DNA from: Candidatus Thorarchaeota archaeon
GTDB taxonomy: Archaea; Asgardarchaeota; Thorarchaeia; Thorarchaeales; Thorarchaeaceae
Reading direction: 5' to 3'
Assembly (NCBI GenBank): GCA_003345555.1
Contig: PRDJ01000067.1
Coordinates: 1-57,928 of the forward strand
Length of the DNA: 57,928 bases
This document shows, piece after piece, positions 26,326 to 35,786 of this stretch (positions are counted from its first letter, which is position 1; each line of letters starts with the position of its first letter). The notes under the pieces were generated by a model. It made no database searches. It saw only the letters and a list, made by a program, of their open reading frames with translations, and had not been told where the DNA came from. The translations under genes and the position numbers were made by a program.

Positions 26326-27723
26326 ATGGGCAATGTCACCTTGGATGTGTGCCGAGGAAACGAAAAGGGGTCCATTGAGGTACCCGACGAGTCAGTATAC
26401 CTTGGTGCTCAAGGGTTGACATCTATCGACCTGCGCCCACTCTCAGAGTCAGGAAAACTGCAGAATCTGTGGTTATATAATAACCAAATCAGTAGCTTGG
26501 ACCTGACGCCTCTGGCTTCCTGCTCTCGCCTCCGTTCTCTTTCCTTGCGGGACAACTGTCTCGACTCACTGGATTTGGTGCCACTTCAGAAATGTGCTCG
26601 GCTTGAAGATCTCGACTTGTCAGATAATAGAATGACAGCAGTAGACCTTGGACCTCTTGGCAGCTGTAGCAACCTCCACCGTCTCGATATCAGCGGCAAT
26701 TCCCTCAATCGAATTGTGTTACAACCCTTGGTTTCCTGTTCAAGTCTCAGAGCCCTAACAATGGGACAATCCGAATCGGGTTCTCCGGAGTCTGCCAAGC
26801 CAGAGGGAGGCATGGATATGAAACAGGGTTCTGATTCTCATCTTGCTGAGGCTGTTGATGTAAGTCCGTTGTTCTGGTGCGATCAGTTGTCCGCCGTCAC
26901 GGTCAGAGGGGAAGTCGGTCTGACGCTGGACCCTGCTCTCTGGTACATCGGGGCAGCAAAGGTCTTTTCAAACACGGAGATGGTGACATCTGCTCTGCAC
27001 GATAAGTCCTCTCCGATATTAGCTTGGATGAACAAGTCGCTATTCTCTAGGTTGGGGCCTCTCAGCTATGAAGCAGTCGTCACTCAGACCAGTACTCAAG
27101 CACTTCAAACCATGATTACTGGCAACATCAGGAAAGTGTCAAAGAGGTACTGGTTTCATGCACAAAAGGGTCTGCTCGAAGGGTTTGCGCTGCGAGAGCT
27201 TTCAGGATATGATGGTAACCCGCTATCTATCTTGGACCTGCCATCCTGCCCCCAAGAGTACGCTTCACTTAGGACTGCCTTGCGGAGCCATGTTGTAGAG
27301 TTAGTTCGCAAGCAGATTGCTGCAGGTGGGCCCACGCTATTCATAGACGTTGACGCTTTGCTCACCGACGATGAATCAACGTTGGCTGAGGCGGTCGTAC
27401 GGGCTAGGCGGGAGGAAATTGACAGACTAAGTGTGCCAACTGATGGGCATTTCGCGGACATCAGCCGACTAATCGTAACAAGCTATGGGCATTCAATTGT
27501 CAGGGCTCTAGGCGAACAGCGGATGAGGATCCCTTTGATGGATTTCGAAAAGGTTCTCGCTGCCCTAAGAGATTCAGGGTTTAGTATCAAGAGTGACCGT
27601 GGAAAGCCTGGTAGATTCAGGCTCCCTGTTGCCCCAAAGGTTTCTGGTAGCCTGATCAGTTTCGTTGTCGAAAGCAGTCTAGACCTCTTGCCATCGAGAC
27701 CAGCGACTATCACGAATACTTGA
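26326..27723 (+). CDS. Leucine-rich repeat protein with unknown C-terminal domain
   Basis: A 465-residue soluble protein. Residues about 28-150 form five or six leucine-rich repeats of 23 residues with the pattern LxxLxLxxNxLxxLDLxPLxxC; the repeated DL-x-PL and a cysteine at each turn are distinctive. A polar linker (about 150-175) rich in S, G and E leads to a last repeat-like stretch, then a C-terminal region of about 250 residues (ALWYIGAAKVFS onward) with mixed helices and no recognised motif. LRR modules bind other proteins. It follows the dehydratase gene by 38 bases and could be co-transcribed. Confidence 0.85.
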   Translation: MGNVTLDVCRGNEKGSIEVPDESVYLGAQGLTSIDLRPLSESGKLQNLWLYNNQISSLDLTPLASCSRLRSLSLRDNCLDSLDLVPLQKCARLEDLDLSDNRMTAVDLGPLGSCSNLHRLDISGNSLNRIVLQPLVSCSSLRALTMGQSESGSPESAKPEGGMDMKQGSDSHLAEAVDVSPLFWCDQLSAVTVRGEVGLTLDPALWYIGAAKVFSNTEMVTSALHDKSSPILAWMNKSLFSRLGPLSYEAVVTQTSTQALQTMITGNIRKVSKRYWFHAQKGLLEGFALRELSGYDGNPLSILDLPSCPQEYASLRTALRSHVVELVRKQIAAGGPTLFIDVDALLTDDESTLAEAVVRARREEIDRLSVPTDGHFADISRLIVTSYGHSIVRALGEQRMRIPLMDFEKVLAALRDSGFSIKSDRGKPGRFRLPVAPKVSGSLISFVVESSLDLLPSRPATITNT

Positions 27724-27743
27724 CGAAGCGGCCCGAAGAACTG

Positions 27744-28682
27744 TTAGGAGAGCTTCAGATCATCTGATTGAGGAGTCTGTTCGCTCTGAACCGGAGCGAT
27801 TCGTTCAATTTGGACTTCTCGGGCCCCAAGTCGTCTGGCAAGGCGTCGAACGATATTGGTCGTCCAGCCCAGCGTAAGCTCATTGAGTATAATGACAGGC
27901 ATTACGAAAGACATAATCAGTAGGGGAAGCCCTATTGTCGTGAAAACACTGAGCGCTATGTTCGGGGCGGTCATTGGCTGTGCCATCAAGAAGAAAGGTC
28001 GATAGAAGTAGCGGAAGAACATCGTGATAGGATAGCCCAGGAGAGCAAACCCACCAATATAGCTGTTGTACCAGCGGCCAACCCCCTCCGTATCAGGGGG
28101 ACGGCGATTCTCAAGCTGCTTTGGCTTGAGATGACTAACGATGCCGCTATCATCCAGGGCCCAAGTCGGCATGAGAATCGCGAGGGCTACGGGAAGAACG
28201 ACCATTGAAGACAAGAGAGAAAGCAGAGGGTCTAGTACCGTCGTCGCCAAAACTCCGGTAATAGTTGAATCCGATTGAAAGGGCCAGTTGTTGACAAAAC
28301 TAAGTAGAAGGTCTCCAGAAGAAAGAGCAAACATGGCAGGCACCACAGCACGTCTCGTCATTCGAAAGCCTCCGAACCTCGTTCCCAATGTCATAACGCT
28401 TTGAGTGTACGCCGTTGTCTTGACAAGTCTGTTCGCCACCAGCATCAAACATGCTAACGGGACCGTAAGAATGAGGAACTCAACTAGATACAGGGGGATA
28501 ACAACTAATAGAAGGGTCCTTGCGTCCGAAGGCGTGGGACCTGCGACTACGGGCAGCAGATTGTAGCCTGGCTTTGCTGCGAATAGCCGCTCTGACATAC
28601 CATTGACGACAAGAACAGTCAGAGTCAATCCGACCACTATGAATAGAAACGGCAGGAGGAACCGCTTACTTTGTGAAGACAT
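27744..28682 (-). CDS. Multi-pass membrane protein, unknown
   Basis: A 312-residue protein with about six membrane segments, starting MSSQSKRFLLPFLFIVVG. Between the third and fourth segments there is a short R-rich loop (RFGGFRMTRRA), and the C-terminal 35 residues (REVQIERIAP onward) are soluble. I recognise no family. It ends convergently with the leucine-rich repeat gene and is transcribed after cofE, 106 bases away. A 10-base palindrome lies in its leader. Confidence 0.65.
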   Translation of the reverse strand: MSSQSKRFLLPFLFIVVGLTLTVLVVNGMSERLFAAKPGYNLLPVVAGPTPSDARTLLLVVIPLYLVEFLILTVPLACLMLVANRLVKTTAYTQSVMTLGTRFGGFRMTRRAVVPAMFALSSGDLLLSFVNNWPFQSDSTITGVLATTVLDPLLSLLSSMVVLPVALAILMPTWALDDSGIVSHLKPKQLENRRPPDTEGVGRWYNSYIGGFALLGYPITMFFRYFYRPFFLMAQPMTAPNIALSVFTTIGLPLLIMSFVMPVIILNELTLGWTTNIVRRLARRLGAREVQIERIAPVQSEQTPQSDDLKLS

Positions 28683-28700
28683 GCAGATACCATACCAGAA

Positions 28701-28710
28701 ACCGTACGGT
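28701..28710. promoter_or_regulatory. Short perfect palindrome in the leader
   Basis: ACCGTACGGT, a perfect 10-base palindrome, sits 19-28 bases upstream of the membrane-protein start at 28682, between a weak TATA-like element (CTTAGATTA on the minus strand) and the ATG. The place suits a repressor operator; no regulator can be tied to it. Confidence 0.3.
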
Positions 28711-28788
28711 GCTAATCTAAGGGTTGTTGTGATGAACCGACATGCTTGCTCTTTTCAGGTCAAAGCACATCTTAGTGCGAATCTCAGT

Positions 28789-29574
28789 CTATCGGCCCGT
28801 AGTAGTGAAGCGGGGATCTCCACGGAACAGGTCTTCAGACACTGCCCTCACAATATCCCTCGCCGCACCGGGTTCAGATTCATACTTGACGCCCCGGATT
28901 AGAGCTACAGGAATTCCTTCATCGGCTTGTCCCATGACGAGCTCTGCTGCTTCTGCGAGTTCATCAGCCAAACAAACAAGCGATGAAGTCAAGTGACGTC
29001 CGTACAAATCCTCCTTTCCGGCATTCCGGAAAAACGGAGACATTCCTGCGACACCGATAGCTGCATTCACGGCGCCTAGTCGCCAAGGTCTTCCGTGTGT
29101 ATCCGTGATGATGACGGGCATATGCACTCCCAATTCCTTGGACAGGCGATAATGGAGTCTTCGAGCTGACTCATCGGGGTCGGCTGGTAACGCTATGTAG
29201 CTCCCTAGTGGGGCATTCTTCTGATCTACTCCAGAAAAGTCTGTGACAATCCCCTGCTTGGTCTTGGTAATGAGAACGGGCTCTTCACGGATGACTTCTA
29301 CTGCCTCCCTCAGAGCGACTTCCACCTTCTGAGCGCTCCTGCCAGTTGTCGCCGCGATCTGCGTCGCCTTTGCTGAGGGCTCGATCTCGGCATTGTAAAA
29401 GACTCGGCCTTCAGCCATCGAGACAATGGAATGCGTTACGACGAGTACGTCGCCGGGGCGCGGTCTAATGCGAGGCCGCCTGAAAGCTTTCATGATAACG
29501 GAGGCGAGATCGTCGCCAGGTTCTATGATTGGGATTCCTGTCAGCGGTACTATCTCCAAGCTATGCGCAGTCAT
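28789..29574 (-). CDS. cofE: Coenzyme F420-0:L-glutamate ligase
   Basis: A 261-residue CofE enzyme that adds gamma-linked glutamates to F420-0 using GTP, the last step of coenzyme F420 synthesis. Family features are clear: the N-terminal LEIVPLTGIPIIEPGDDLA, the DVLVVTHSIVSMAEGR segment, VLITKTKQGIVTDFSGVDQKNAPLGSYIALP and the metal-site region VIITDTHGRPWRLGAVNAAIGVAGM. Length fits the family. Its presence shows that the organism makes F420. It follows an ECF-type membrane protein by 17 bases on the same strand, so the two form an operon. Confidence 0.95.
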   Translation of the reverse strand: MTAHSLEIVPLTGIPIIEPGDDLASVIMKAFRRPRIRPRPGDVLVVTHSIVSMAEGRVFYNAEIEPSAKATQIAATTGRSAQKVEVALREAVEVIREEPVLITKTKQGIVTDFSGVDQKNAPLGSYIALPADPDESARRLHYRLSKELGVHMPVIITDTHGRPWRLGAVNAAIGVAGMSPFFRNAGKEDLYGRHLTSSLVCLADELAEAAELVMGQADEGIPVALIRGVKYESEPGAARDIVRAVSEDLFRGDPRFTTTGR

Positions 29575-29591
29575 GTGGGTCTCACCCTTCG

Positions 29592-30260
29592 CTAGTCAGA
29601 AGCGGAGTCTTGTGCTCTGTTCCGTTGCATCTCCTCAGAGCTGAGCTCCAGAATCCTCCTCGATTCGGCGTATGCACCATCCCCAAGTCCCGCCTGAGCA
29701 GCCAGTCTCTGGGGTATCAGGCTGTAGAAAGTGAATCCCCCCGCGATGTTGATGACGGCTTGGACAACGTTCCAAGGAACTATCAATACTGACAATGCAT
29801 ATGCCGCTTGCGGCGTGAGTGCGTAGAACACGGGCAGAAGTGCCGTGTTGACAAAGAACATGCCAACTGCTCTAAATGCGCAGCCAAAGATCAAGTACAG
29901 TGTCAGCTTCACAATCCGGTTCTTGCTCTTTCTCGCTCCTAGTAACCAAGCCGTGGCCATCCCTATCAACATGAGTGACTCTGCGGACACCTTGAATATG
30001 GCACCTGCGGGATTTCGATATCCTATTGAAATCCACATGACCGCCACAGAGAAAAACGAGTACACTATCCCCAGGCCTTGAAAGACTATCACGATGAGAA
30101 TGCCTGTCCAGTCGATGTTCATCCCGACTACTCCGGTCTTGAAGGTCGTCACCCCGACGATGGGGACGACCTGAGATGCAGCAACCATGGCCGTGAAAAC
30201 AGCAAGAAGCGATATGCTCTTGGAATCTTTTCTAATCGGATGTCTTTCAAACCAAGTCAT
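29592..30260 (-). CDS. ECF-transporter S-component-like membrane protein
   Basis: About 222 residues with five or six membrane segments. The first helix after a basic N-terminus, SISLLAVFTAMVAASQVVP, has the small-residue A-x-x-x-A face typical of vitamin-specific ECF S components that dock on the T subunit. The start at ATG 30260 has GAGAAGG 8 bases upstream; the frame is open to 30296. No energising ECF ATPase is nearby, so it would have to share one. Being first in a unit with cofE, it might import a flavin-like or vitamin precursor; this is conjecture. Confidence 0.65.
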   Translation of the reverse strand: MTWFERHPIRKDSKSISLLAVFTAMVAASQVVPIVGVTTFKTGVVGMNIDWTGILIVIVFQGLGIVYSFFSVAVMWISIGYRNPAGAIFKVSAESLMLIGMATAWLLGARKSKNRIVKLTLYLIFGCAFRAVGMFFVNTALLPVFYALTPQAAYALSVLIVPWNVVQAVINIAGGFTFYSLIPQRLAAQAGLGDGAYAESRRILELSSEEMQRNRAQDSASD

Positions 30261-30430
30261 CGCCGATGCCTTCTCGCCAACACTAGACCTGACCAATAAC
30301 GGGCTCGTTCGCGTTGAGGCGTCGTAACTCGATTAAAACCCACCGATGTATTCTGTTCCTATTCATTACATGCCGTTGTGCAGGCAAAGCTTTTCACTAG
30401 GCGCGTTTTCTGAAAGGTAAGTGAACTGGA

Positions 30431-32176
30431 ATGTTTCTTACTCGCCGCGAGAGTTACCCTCTTGACCAGATGATAGATGTAGCTGCCGGAAGAACACGAG
30501 CCGACCTAGTACTCAAGAACGGGTCTGTTGTCAACGTCTTCACAGGAGAGGTCAGCGAAGGAGACGTTGCTATTCATGGGGGGTTCATTGCGGGTGTCGG
30601 ACAATATGTCGGCAACGAGGTCATCGATATCAAAGGGAGATACGTCGCGCCTTCTTTCATCGATGGACATGTTCACATCGAGTCATCCATGGTGATGCCC
30701 ATGGAATTTGCCAGGGCGGTCGTTCCTCATGGCACAGGAGCGGTCGTCGCGGATCCCCATGAAATCGCCAATGTTCTTGGCATGGAAGGCATCATGTACA
30801 TGAGCAAGAGCATGAGAGGAGGACCGCTCGAAGTCTACGTGATGCTTCCGTCGTGTGTGCCGTCGACAGAGTTCGAAACGAGTGGTGTGTCACTTGACTC
30901 CCTTGACATCCAGCCATTGATGACAGAGTCCTATGTTCTCGGACTCGCTGAGGTGATGAACTACCCGGGAGTAGTATACAAAGACCCCCAGATCCTCGAT
31001 AAGATACGTGTGTCGCTGAAGCTCGGCAAAAGAATCGACGGGCACTGCCCGCAAATCGCGGGGTCTGACCTGATGGCATATAGTGCCGCCAGAATATCTT
31101 CAGACCATGAGTGTACTTCTTTTGACGAAGCCAAACGGAAGCTTGGAGTCGGGATGCACATCCATATCAGGGAAGGCTCGACAGCGAAGAATCTGCATGA
31201 CCTCGCTCCTCTCGTTACTCCACAGACTGCCATGTCATGCAGCTTTGTTACTGACGACCGAAACACATTGGACCTTATGACCAAGGGCCATATTGACAGT
31301 ATGATCAGGGAGGCCATCAAGATTGGAGTCGACCCTGTCGTCGCAATCAAGGTGGCGACCCTATCAACTGCTTGCCATTATGGTTTGCGATATCTTGGTG
31401 CCGTTGCACCAGGCTATGTTGCAGACCTTGTGGTTCTGGATTCTCTAGACCTCATTGGTGTTGACATGGTATTCAAGCAAGGAGTGCTCGTGGCAAAGGA
31501 TGGCAAAATGGTTGACACATTTGGAATTCAGGAACAGCCCAGATTGCGTAGGTCCGTCAACATCCATTTCCTAGAACCCAAGGACTTCCAAGTCAAGGCT
31601 CGCGGTCCTACCATGAACGTGATAGGAATGATACCGAACCAGATTGTGACCAAGAGGTTGATAGAGGCGCCGAGGGTGATTGAAGGGTTCGTTGTACCGG
31701 ATATAGACAGGGATATTGCGAAGGTAGCCATCATAGAACGGCACAACGCCACAGAGCCACGTGCAATAGGATTCGTAAAAGGAATGGGAATCAAGGAAGG
31801 AGCGATGGTTTCGTCGATAGCTCACGACAGTCACAATATAGTCGCCGTTGCCACAAACGACCACGACCTCATAGAGGCTGCAGTGCAGATTGTTAGGATG
31901 CAGGGGGGCCTAGCAATTGTCCGCGATGGAGAGGTACTGGCTTCGTTGCCGTTGCCGATTGCCGGGTTGATGTCAGACAGGCACATTGAGGAAGTCACTG
32001 AAGGTCTCAAGCAGTTGAAGGAGGCTGCACATGCTCTGGGCAGCAACGTCGAAGACCCGTTCATGGCCATGGCGTTTTTGTCATTGCCGGTTATCCCAGA
32101 ACTGAAGATAACTGACATGGGCCTAATTCACGTCAAGAGGTTCAGAATCATTGACCTGTTCGACACACAGGAATGA
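30431..32176 (+). CDS. ade: Adenine deaminase
   Basis: A 581-residue Ade-type amidohydrolase converting adenine to hypoxanthine and ammonia in purine salvage. Motifs include YVAPSFIDGHVHIESSM with the metal-binding H-x-H, ADPHEIANVLG, the histidine of DGHCPQIAG, and SSDHECTSFDEA with its aspartate. The C-terminal Ade-specific domain follows with SSIAHDSHNIVAVATND and GGLAIVRDGEVLASLPLPIAGLMS. Length and order match the family throughout. It is transcribed divergently from the S-component gene. ATG 30431 follows GAAAGGTAAGTG. Confidence 0.95.
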   Translation: MFLTRRESYPLDQMIDVAAGRTRADLVLKNGSVVNVFTGEVSEGDVAIHGGFIAGVGQYVGNEVIDIKGRYVAPSFIDGHVHIESSMVMPMEFARAVVPHGTGAVVADPHEIANVLGMEGIMYMSKSMRGGPLEVYVMLPSCVPSTEFETSGVSLDSLDIQPLMTESYVLGLAEVMNYPGVVYKDPQILDKIRVSLKLGKRIDGHCPQIAGSDLMAYSAARISSDHECTSFDEAKRKLGVGMHIHIREGSTAKNLHDLAPLVTPQTAMSCSFVTDDRNTLDLMTKGHIDSMIREAIKIGVDPVVAIKVATLSTACHYGLRYLGAVAPGYVADLVVLDSLDLIGVDMVFKQGVLVAKDGKMVDTFGIQEQPRLRRSVNIHFLEPKDFQVKARGPTMNVIGMIPNQIVTKRLIEAPRVIEGFVVPDIDRDIAKVAIIERHNATEPRAIGFVKGMGIKEGAMVSSIAHDSHNIVAVATNDHDLIEAAVQIVRMQGGLAIVRDGEVLASLPLPIAGLMSDRHIEEVTEGLKQLKEAAHALGSNVEDPFMAMAFLSLPVIPELKITDMGLIHVKRFRIIDLFDTQE

Positions 32177-32189
32177 GCGCGGTCGTGGG

Positions 32190-33023
32190 TCATTTACTAG
32201 CCAGGCCGAGAATCTTTCTCGCCTCTCTGAGCTGCTTGCGCTTCTCATACCCGACTGCAACAGCAACAGCGGAACCAATGAACACAAGTAGACTTGCCGA
32301 GCCGAAGGCAGCTAACAGCACAGGGACCAAGTAGGGGTATGGATAGTATCTGAGGTTGAAGAAGAAGCCTCGTTCAAGAAGCAACATGACTTCCACAATA
32401 AGCAGTATGAGGAGCATTACTCCCGAGGCCAGCTGCCTTTCATGGATATAGACCTGGAGTGCCGTCTGCAACAATATCGCTGCGATGAGATTTCCCAGAA
32501 TGCCAAGAATGACAACTGCATCTCCTCTAATGAAGAAGTACGGAACGTTGGATCGTACAAGTCCCCATTGTGTGAAGAACTGGATGTATAACATGCCCAG
32601 AATGAAGATGAGTTCGAAAACCATCATGAGAACCGCGCCTGCGCCCGTAGTGCGGAGAACCTTTCCATCCACGGAATCTGACCAATCCATGTTTGTGAGC
32701 CGCTGATAATCAGGATTCACTACCTGTGCCCAGCCACTTGCAGCAACGCATTCCTCTTTGAGGCAGTTCGCAATAGTGAACAGTTTTCCGGCATAGTCCC
32801 CAATCCGCTTCTGCACACATTCTTCGCAAATCAAGTCCCCACAGACATTGCACACGGCCACTGCAAGTCTCCCAGAGTGATTCACACAGTCTCTTTTCTG
32901 CGAACTTCCCAAGACAGGGCTGGCGCAAAACTCACATCTGTTCACTCTGTCTTTGGGTCCAACTTTGACAGCTCCGCCACAGACAGGGCACCGAATCGTT
33001 TCCGTAGACGTGATCGTGATCAC
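32190..33023 (-). CDS. Zinc-finger membrane protein (downstream copy)
   Basis: About 277 residues. The N-terminal 90 residues hold two cysteine-rich units: CPVCGG...CEFC (zinc ribbon) and a B-box-like group C..H...CNVCGDLICEECV...C; four or five membrane helices follow. I start it at GTG 33023, which overlaps the TGA of the upstream gene as GTGA, a coupling signal; the GGAGGTG there doubles as ribosome site. It is clearly related in plan to the upstream gene, which has the same ribbon plus B-box in its middle. Function unknown; the cytoplasmic zinc domain may bind ubiquitin-like or other proteins. Confidence 0.75.
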   Translation of the reverse strand: MITITSTETIRCPVCGGAVKVGPKDRVNRCEFCASPVLGSSQKRDCVNHSGRLAVAVCNVCGDLICEECVQKRIGDYAGKLFTIANCLKEECVAASGWAQVVNPDYQRLTNMDWSDSVDGKVLRTTGAGAVLMMVFELIFILGMLYIQFFTQWGLVRSNVPYFFIRGDAVVILGILGNLIAAILLQTALQVYIHERQLASGVMLLILLIVEVMLLLERGFFFNLRYYPYPYLVPVLLAAFGSASLLVFIGSAVAVAVGYEKRKQLREARKILGLASK

Positions 33024-34420
33024 CTCCGAAAGAAGCCTTCCGCAGCCGCAGATTCCTTCTTGGCATCTGAACGCTGCCACGAGCGACTGGGAGCTCGCAG
33101 CCCGGACTCCTTTTCCTTGACCGGCTCGCGTCTGATGACCGCTCTCTCTCTAGCTTGGTCTAGCGAAATGAAGTCCGTTCGACGTATTATGCGGACGGCC
33201 TCGACTGTCACACTCACGAGACCGGCATAGAACAGTATTGGGACAATCACAATCGCTCCCAAAAGAAGTGCAATGCCGGTCACCACAGGGATAGCTATGA
33301 TTGCTATGATGATAGCTAGGATAAAGGCTCCGGCGTTATCATTCCCGTGCGAACTATGGCTCATCGATGAGAGAGCTTGACCCGCGATTCTTAGGGCGTA
33401 GGGCATGATTCCAAAGTACTTGCGCAGGAACCTGCCGTACAGTGAACCGAATCGCGAAAACCTTGAGCCAGCCTTCGAGAAAAGCTGGTCGATTGGAATG
33501 ACCAGAGAAGCCGTTGTAACTGCGGGTCGGAATCGCCCTTCGAAGCATTTGGAGCACAAGAAGACCGTAGATCCTGTCCATTTCACATCCACCGGTGGTT
33601 CTTGGGCAGTTAGACATCGACGACAGAAACGCTCACCGCATACTGCACAGGCGGCTGCCGCGAGGTACTCGGGATGGTTCTTGCAGGGCATGAAGACGCC
33701 GCTCAGTGCGAGCCTGACACCGCAGAAATCACACCGAATCGTATTGTCCGCTTCAGCTTTTGTTAGAGGAGTAGCGCCACCGCAGTTAGAGCATAGAATT
33801 GCCATTCCTTCTTCACTTGTCACCTTGCGCGTCTGCATTATGCGCTGACCCTGCTCCTTCGTCACGACGGCCCGGCCATCACTTCCGAGAAGGTCAGTCG
33901 ACAATGGCGTCGGCATCAATCCATATTCAATCAGTCTAGCCCGCGTCCGGTCTCTCTCAATTCGGACGCCCTTCGCCGGCACCACGCTTTTCCATCTGAC
34001 AAGCAGGTACAGCACGAATACGATTTGCGTGAAAAGTACCAGGGCGGCAACATAGCCGACCGCTACGTCGGTGACAAGTCCAAACCAAGGGACTGCCCAG
34101 TGATACTGGATTCCCCAGTTAACAATAAAATAGCTCACTAGTGCTATTGCCGCTATGCTGTAGAGTACCTGCGCGATTACTGCATTTCTCCTAAGGTCAT
34201 CAACGTAGTTGCCTATTACCAAACAAGGAATTCCCACGAAAATCATGATAACAAGGGCGTACAAGTGGCCAACAGTAGGGATTAATGGACTGCCGGTGAG
34301 CCAAGCCGAAAAGATACCCAGTGATACGATGATACTAAAGATACCAAACGACATCTGGGTAATCCCTATTACTCTGAGGCCACGAGGACGGTGGAATATC
34401 GTGTCGGCCATGTCGCTCAA
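33020..34420 (-). CDS. Zinc-finger membrane protein (upstream copy)
   Basis: A 466-residue protein. Four membrane helices (about 18-155) are followed by a cytoplasmic part with a zinc ribbon (CSNCGG ... CDFCG) and a B-box-like unit (CKNHPEYLAAAACAVCGERFCRRC ... CSKC, written here across positions about 245-310), then two further membrane helices rich in isoleucine, and a basic tail ending in EGFFRR. The B-box-like order C-x2-H then CxxC and CxxC is shared with the downstream gene, with which it is translationally coupled. No enzyme motif. Such zinc-plus-membrane proteins recur in archaea without assigned function. Confidence 0.75.
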   Translation of the reverse strand: MSDMADTIFHRPRGLRVIGITQMSFGIFSIIVSLGIFSAWLTGSPLIPTVGHLYALVIMIFVGIPCLVIGNYVDDLRRNAVIAQVLYSIAAIALVSYFIVNWGIQYHWAVPWFGLVTDVAVGYVAALVLFTQIVFVLYLLVRWKSVVPAKGVRIERDRTRARLIEYGLMPTPLSTDLLGSDGRAVVTKEQGQRIMQTRKVTSEEGMAILCSNCGGATPLTKAEADNTIRCDFCGVRLALSGVFMPCKNHPEYLAAAACAVCGERFCRRCLTAQEPPVDVKWTGSTVFLCSKCFEGRFRPAVTTASLVIPIDQLFSKAGSRFSRFGSLYGRFLRKYFGIMPYALRIAGQALSSMSHSSHGNDNAGAFILAIIIAIIAIPVVTGIALLLGAIVIVPILFYAGLVSVTVEAVRIIRRTDFISLDQARERAVIRREPVKEKESGLRAPSRSWQRSDAKKESAAAEGFFRR

Positions 34421-34672
34421 GTCGCTAACCTCTCCCTATCAGCAATCAGAAACGCTATGGAGTCAGCACCACCGTGATTCTAGCATGCACTTTTCTGCTT
34501 TGCGTCCTTCAAGTCAGGAACCGACTCACTAACGCCCACGCAAGGCAGCCACTCTGACACAATTCTCATAAGTGGATAGTGGAAACACCATTGACTCAGC
34601 CTGTGATTTGCCGCTTCACTCGCGGCAAACCCGTTCCGTTCTGAGACGTCTCTTCACTTGGGTGATATACCA

Positions 34673-35671
34673 GTGGTGTTCGAAACTGTTCCAAGATACA
34701 GACTTGCTTTTCTTCCAACTCCGCTTCATCCAATGAGGAATCTTGGTAGAACACTGGGCCTTGATGAACTCTGGATTAAGAGAGATGACATGACGGGACC
34801 GAGCTTCGGGGGCAACAAGACAAGGAAGCTCGAGTTTGTAATAGGCGATGCGAGGGAGCATGACTGCGATACACTTGTAACCGTTGGTGCAGTACAGAGC
34901 AACCATTGCAGACAAACGGCCGCTGCCGCCGCGGCTGCAGGAATGCGGAGTGTTCTTCTGCTTGCTGGTAAGGAACCGGAAGACTACACTGGTAATCTTC
35001 TTCTTGACAAGCTGTACGGAGCTGAACTGAAGTTCTTTCCGGATGAAAACTTCATGTCGCTGAATGAGAAACTGGGAGTGGTTGTGTCCACGCTAGAGGA
35101 ACTTGGCTTGAAACCCTATGCCATCCCTGCTGGAGCCGCAACCCCGATTGGCTCACTGGCTTACGCGGCGGCTATGGAAGAACTGAAAGTACAGCTCGAG
35201 AAGGCAGATCTCACTCCGCAGCACATCATTGTTGCGACGAGTACTGGCGGCACTCTCGCCGGTCTCATCGCAGGAGCCCGCTCAGCTGGAATTGATGCCA
35301 ACATCCTCGGTATTGACGTGTATGACTCTGCCGAGTCTGCAGTCAGTAGGGTTCAGCAGCTCGTTGAGAGAATGATTAGAGAGTTCCCGTCATTAGTTCC
35401 AAGATTCACTCCCGAGATCTCGATCACGGACCGTTTCACGGGAAACGGATATGGACTGATGGACGGAGCCGATCGTAAGGCAATCGAGATGTTCGCCAAG
35501 CTCGAAGGAATTCTGCTTGACCCTGTGTACACAGGAAAGGCAGGCGCTGGGCTCATTGAGATGGCGCTATCAGGAGAAATAGCTGCCGACAGTCCAACTC
35601 TCTTCTGGCACACAGGCGGAACTCCCGCTCTCTTTGCGTATTCCGGAGAGTTGACAAGGGACGTCCAGTAA
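34673..35671 (+). CDS. D-cysteine desulfhydrase / ACC deaminase-family PLP enzyme
   Basis: About 332 residues. The family motifs are present: LPTPLHPM near the start, KRDDMTGPSFGGNKTRKLEF with the PLP lysine in GGNKTRK, GAVQSNHCRQTA, and the phosphate loop STGGTLAGL. Family members degrade D-cysteine to pyruvate, hydrogen sulfide and ammonia, or deaminate 1-aminocyclopropane-1-carboxylate. The most likely starts are GTG 34673 or 34676, which have GGGTGATA upstream; TTG 34658 is less likely. Which activity applies cannot be settled by eye. It stands alone between divergent and same-strand neighbours. Confidence 0.88.
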   Translation: MVFETVPRYRLAFLPTPLHPMRNLGRTLGLDELWIKRDDMTGPSFGGNKTRKLEFVIGDAREHDCDTLVTVGAVQSNHCRQTAAAAAAAGMRSVLLLAGKEPEDYTGNLLLDKLYGAELKFFPDENFMSLNEKLGVVVSTLEELGLKPYAIPAGAATPIGSLAYAAAMEELKVQLEKADLTPQHIIVATSTGGTLAGLIAGARSAGIDANILGIDVYDSAESAVSRVQQLVERMIREFPSLVPRFTPEISITDRFTGNGYGLMDGADRKAIEMFAKLEGILLDPVYTGKAGAGLIEMALSGEIAADSPTLFWHTGGTPALFAYSGELTRDVQ

Positions 35672-35786
35672 GCTTCTCAGTTCGTCCCTGCTGCAACTTC
35701 GTTCCAGACAAGTTCGGATGCAGCTATGAGTTTAAGAACGGACACTTATAGTCGATATGGAATTCTAACGACCGTCAGAGGGTAAT

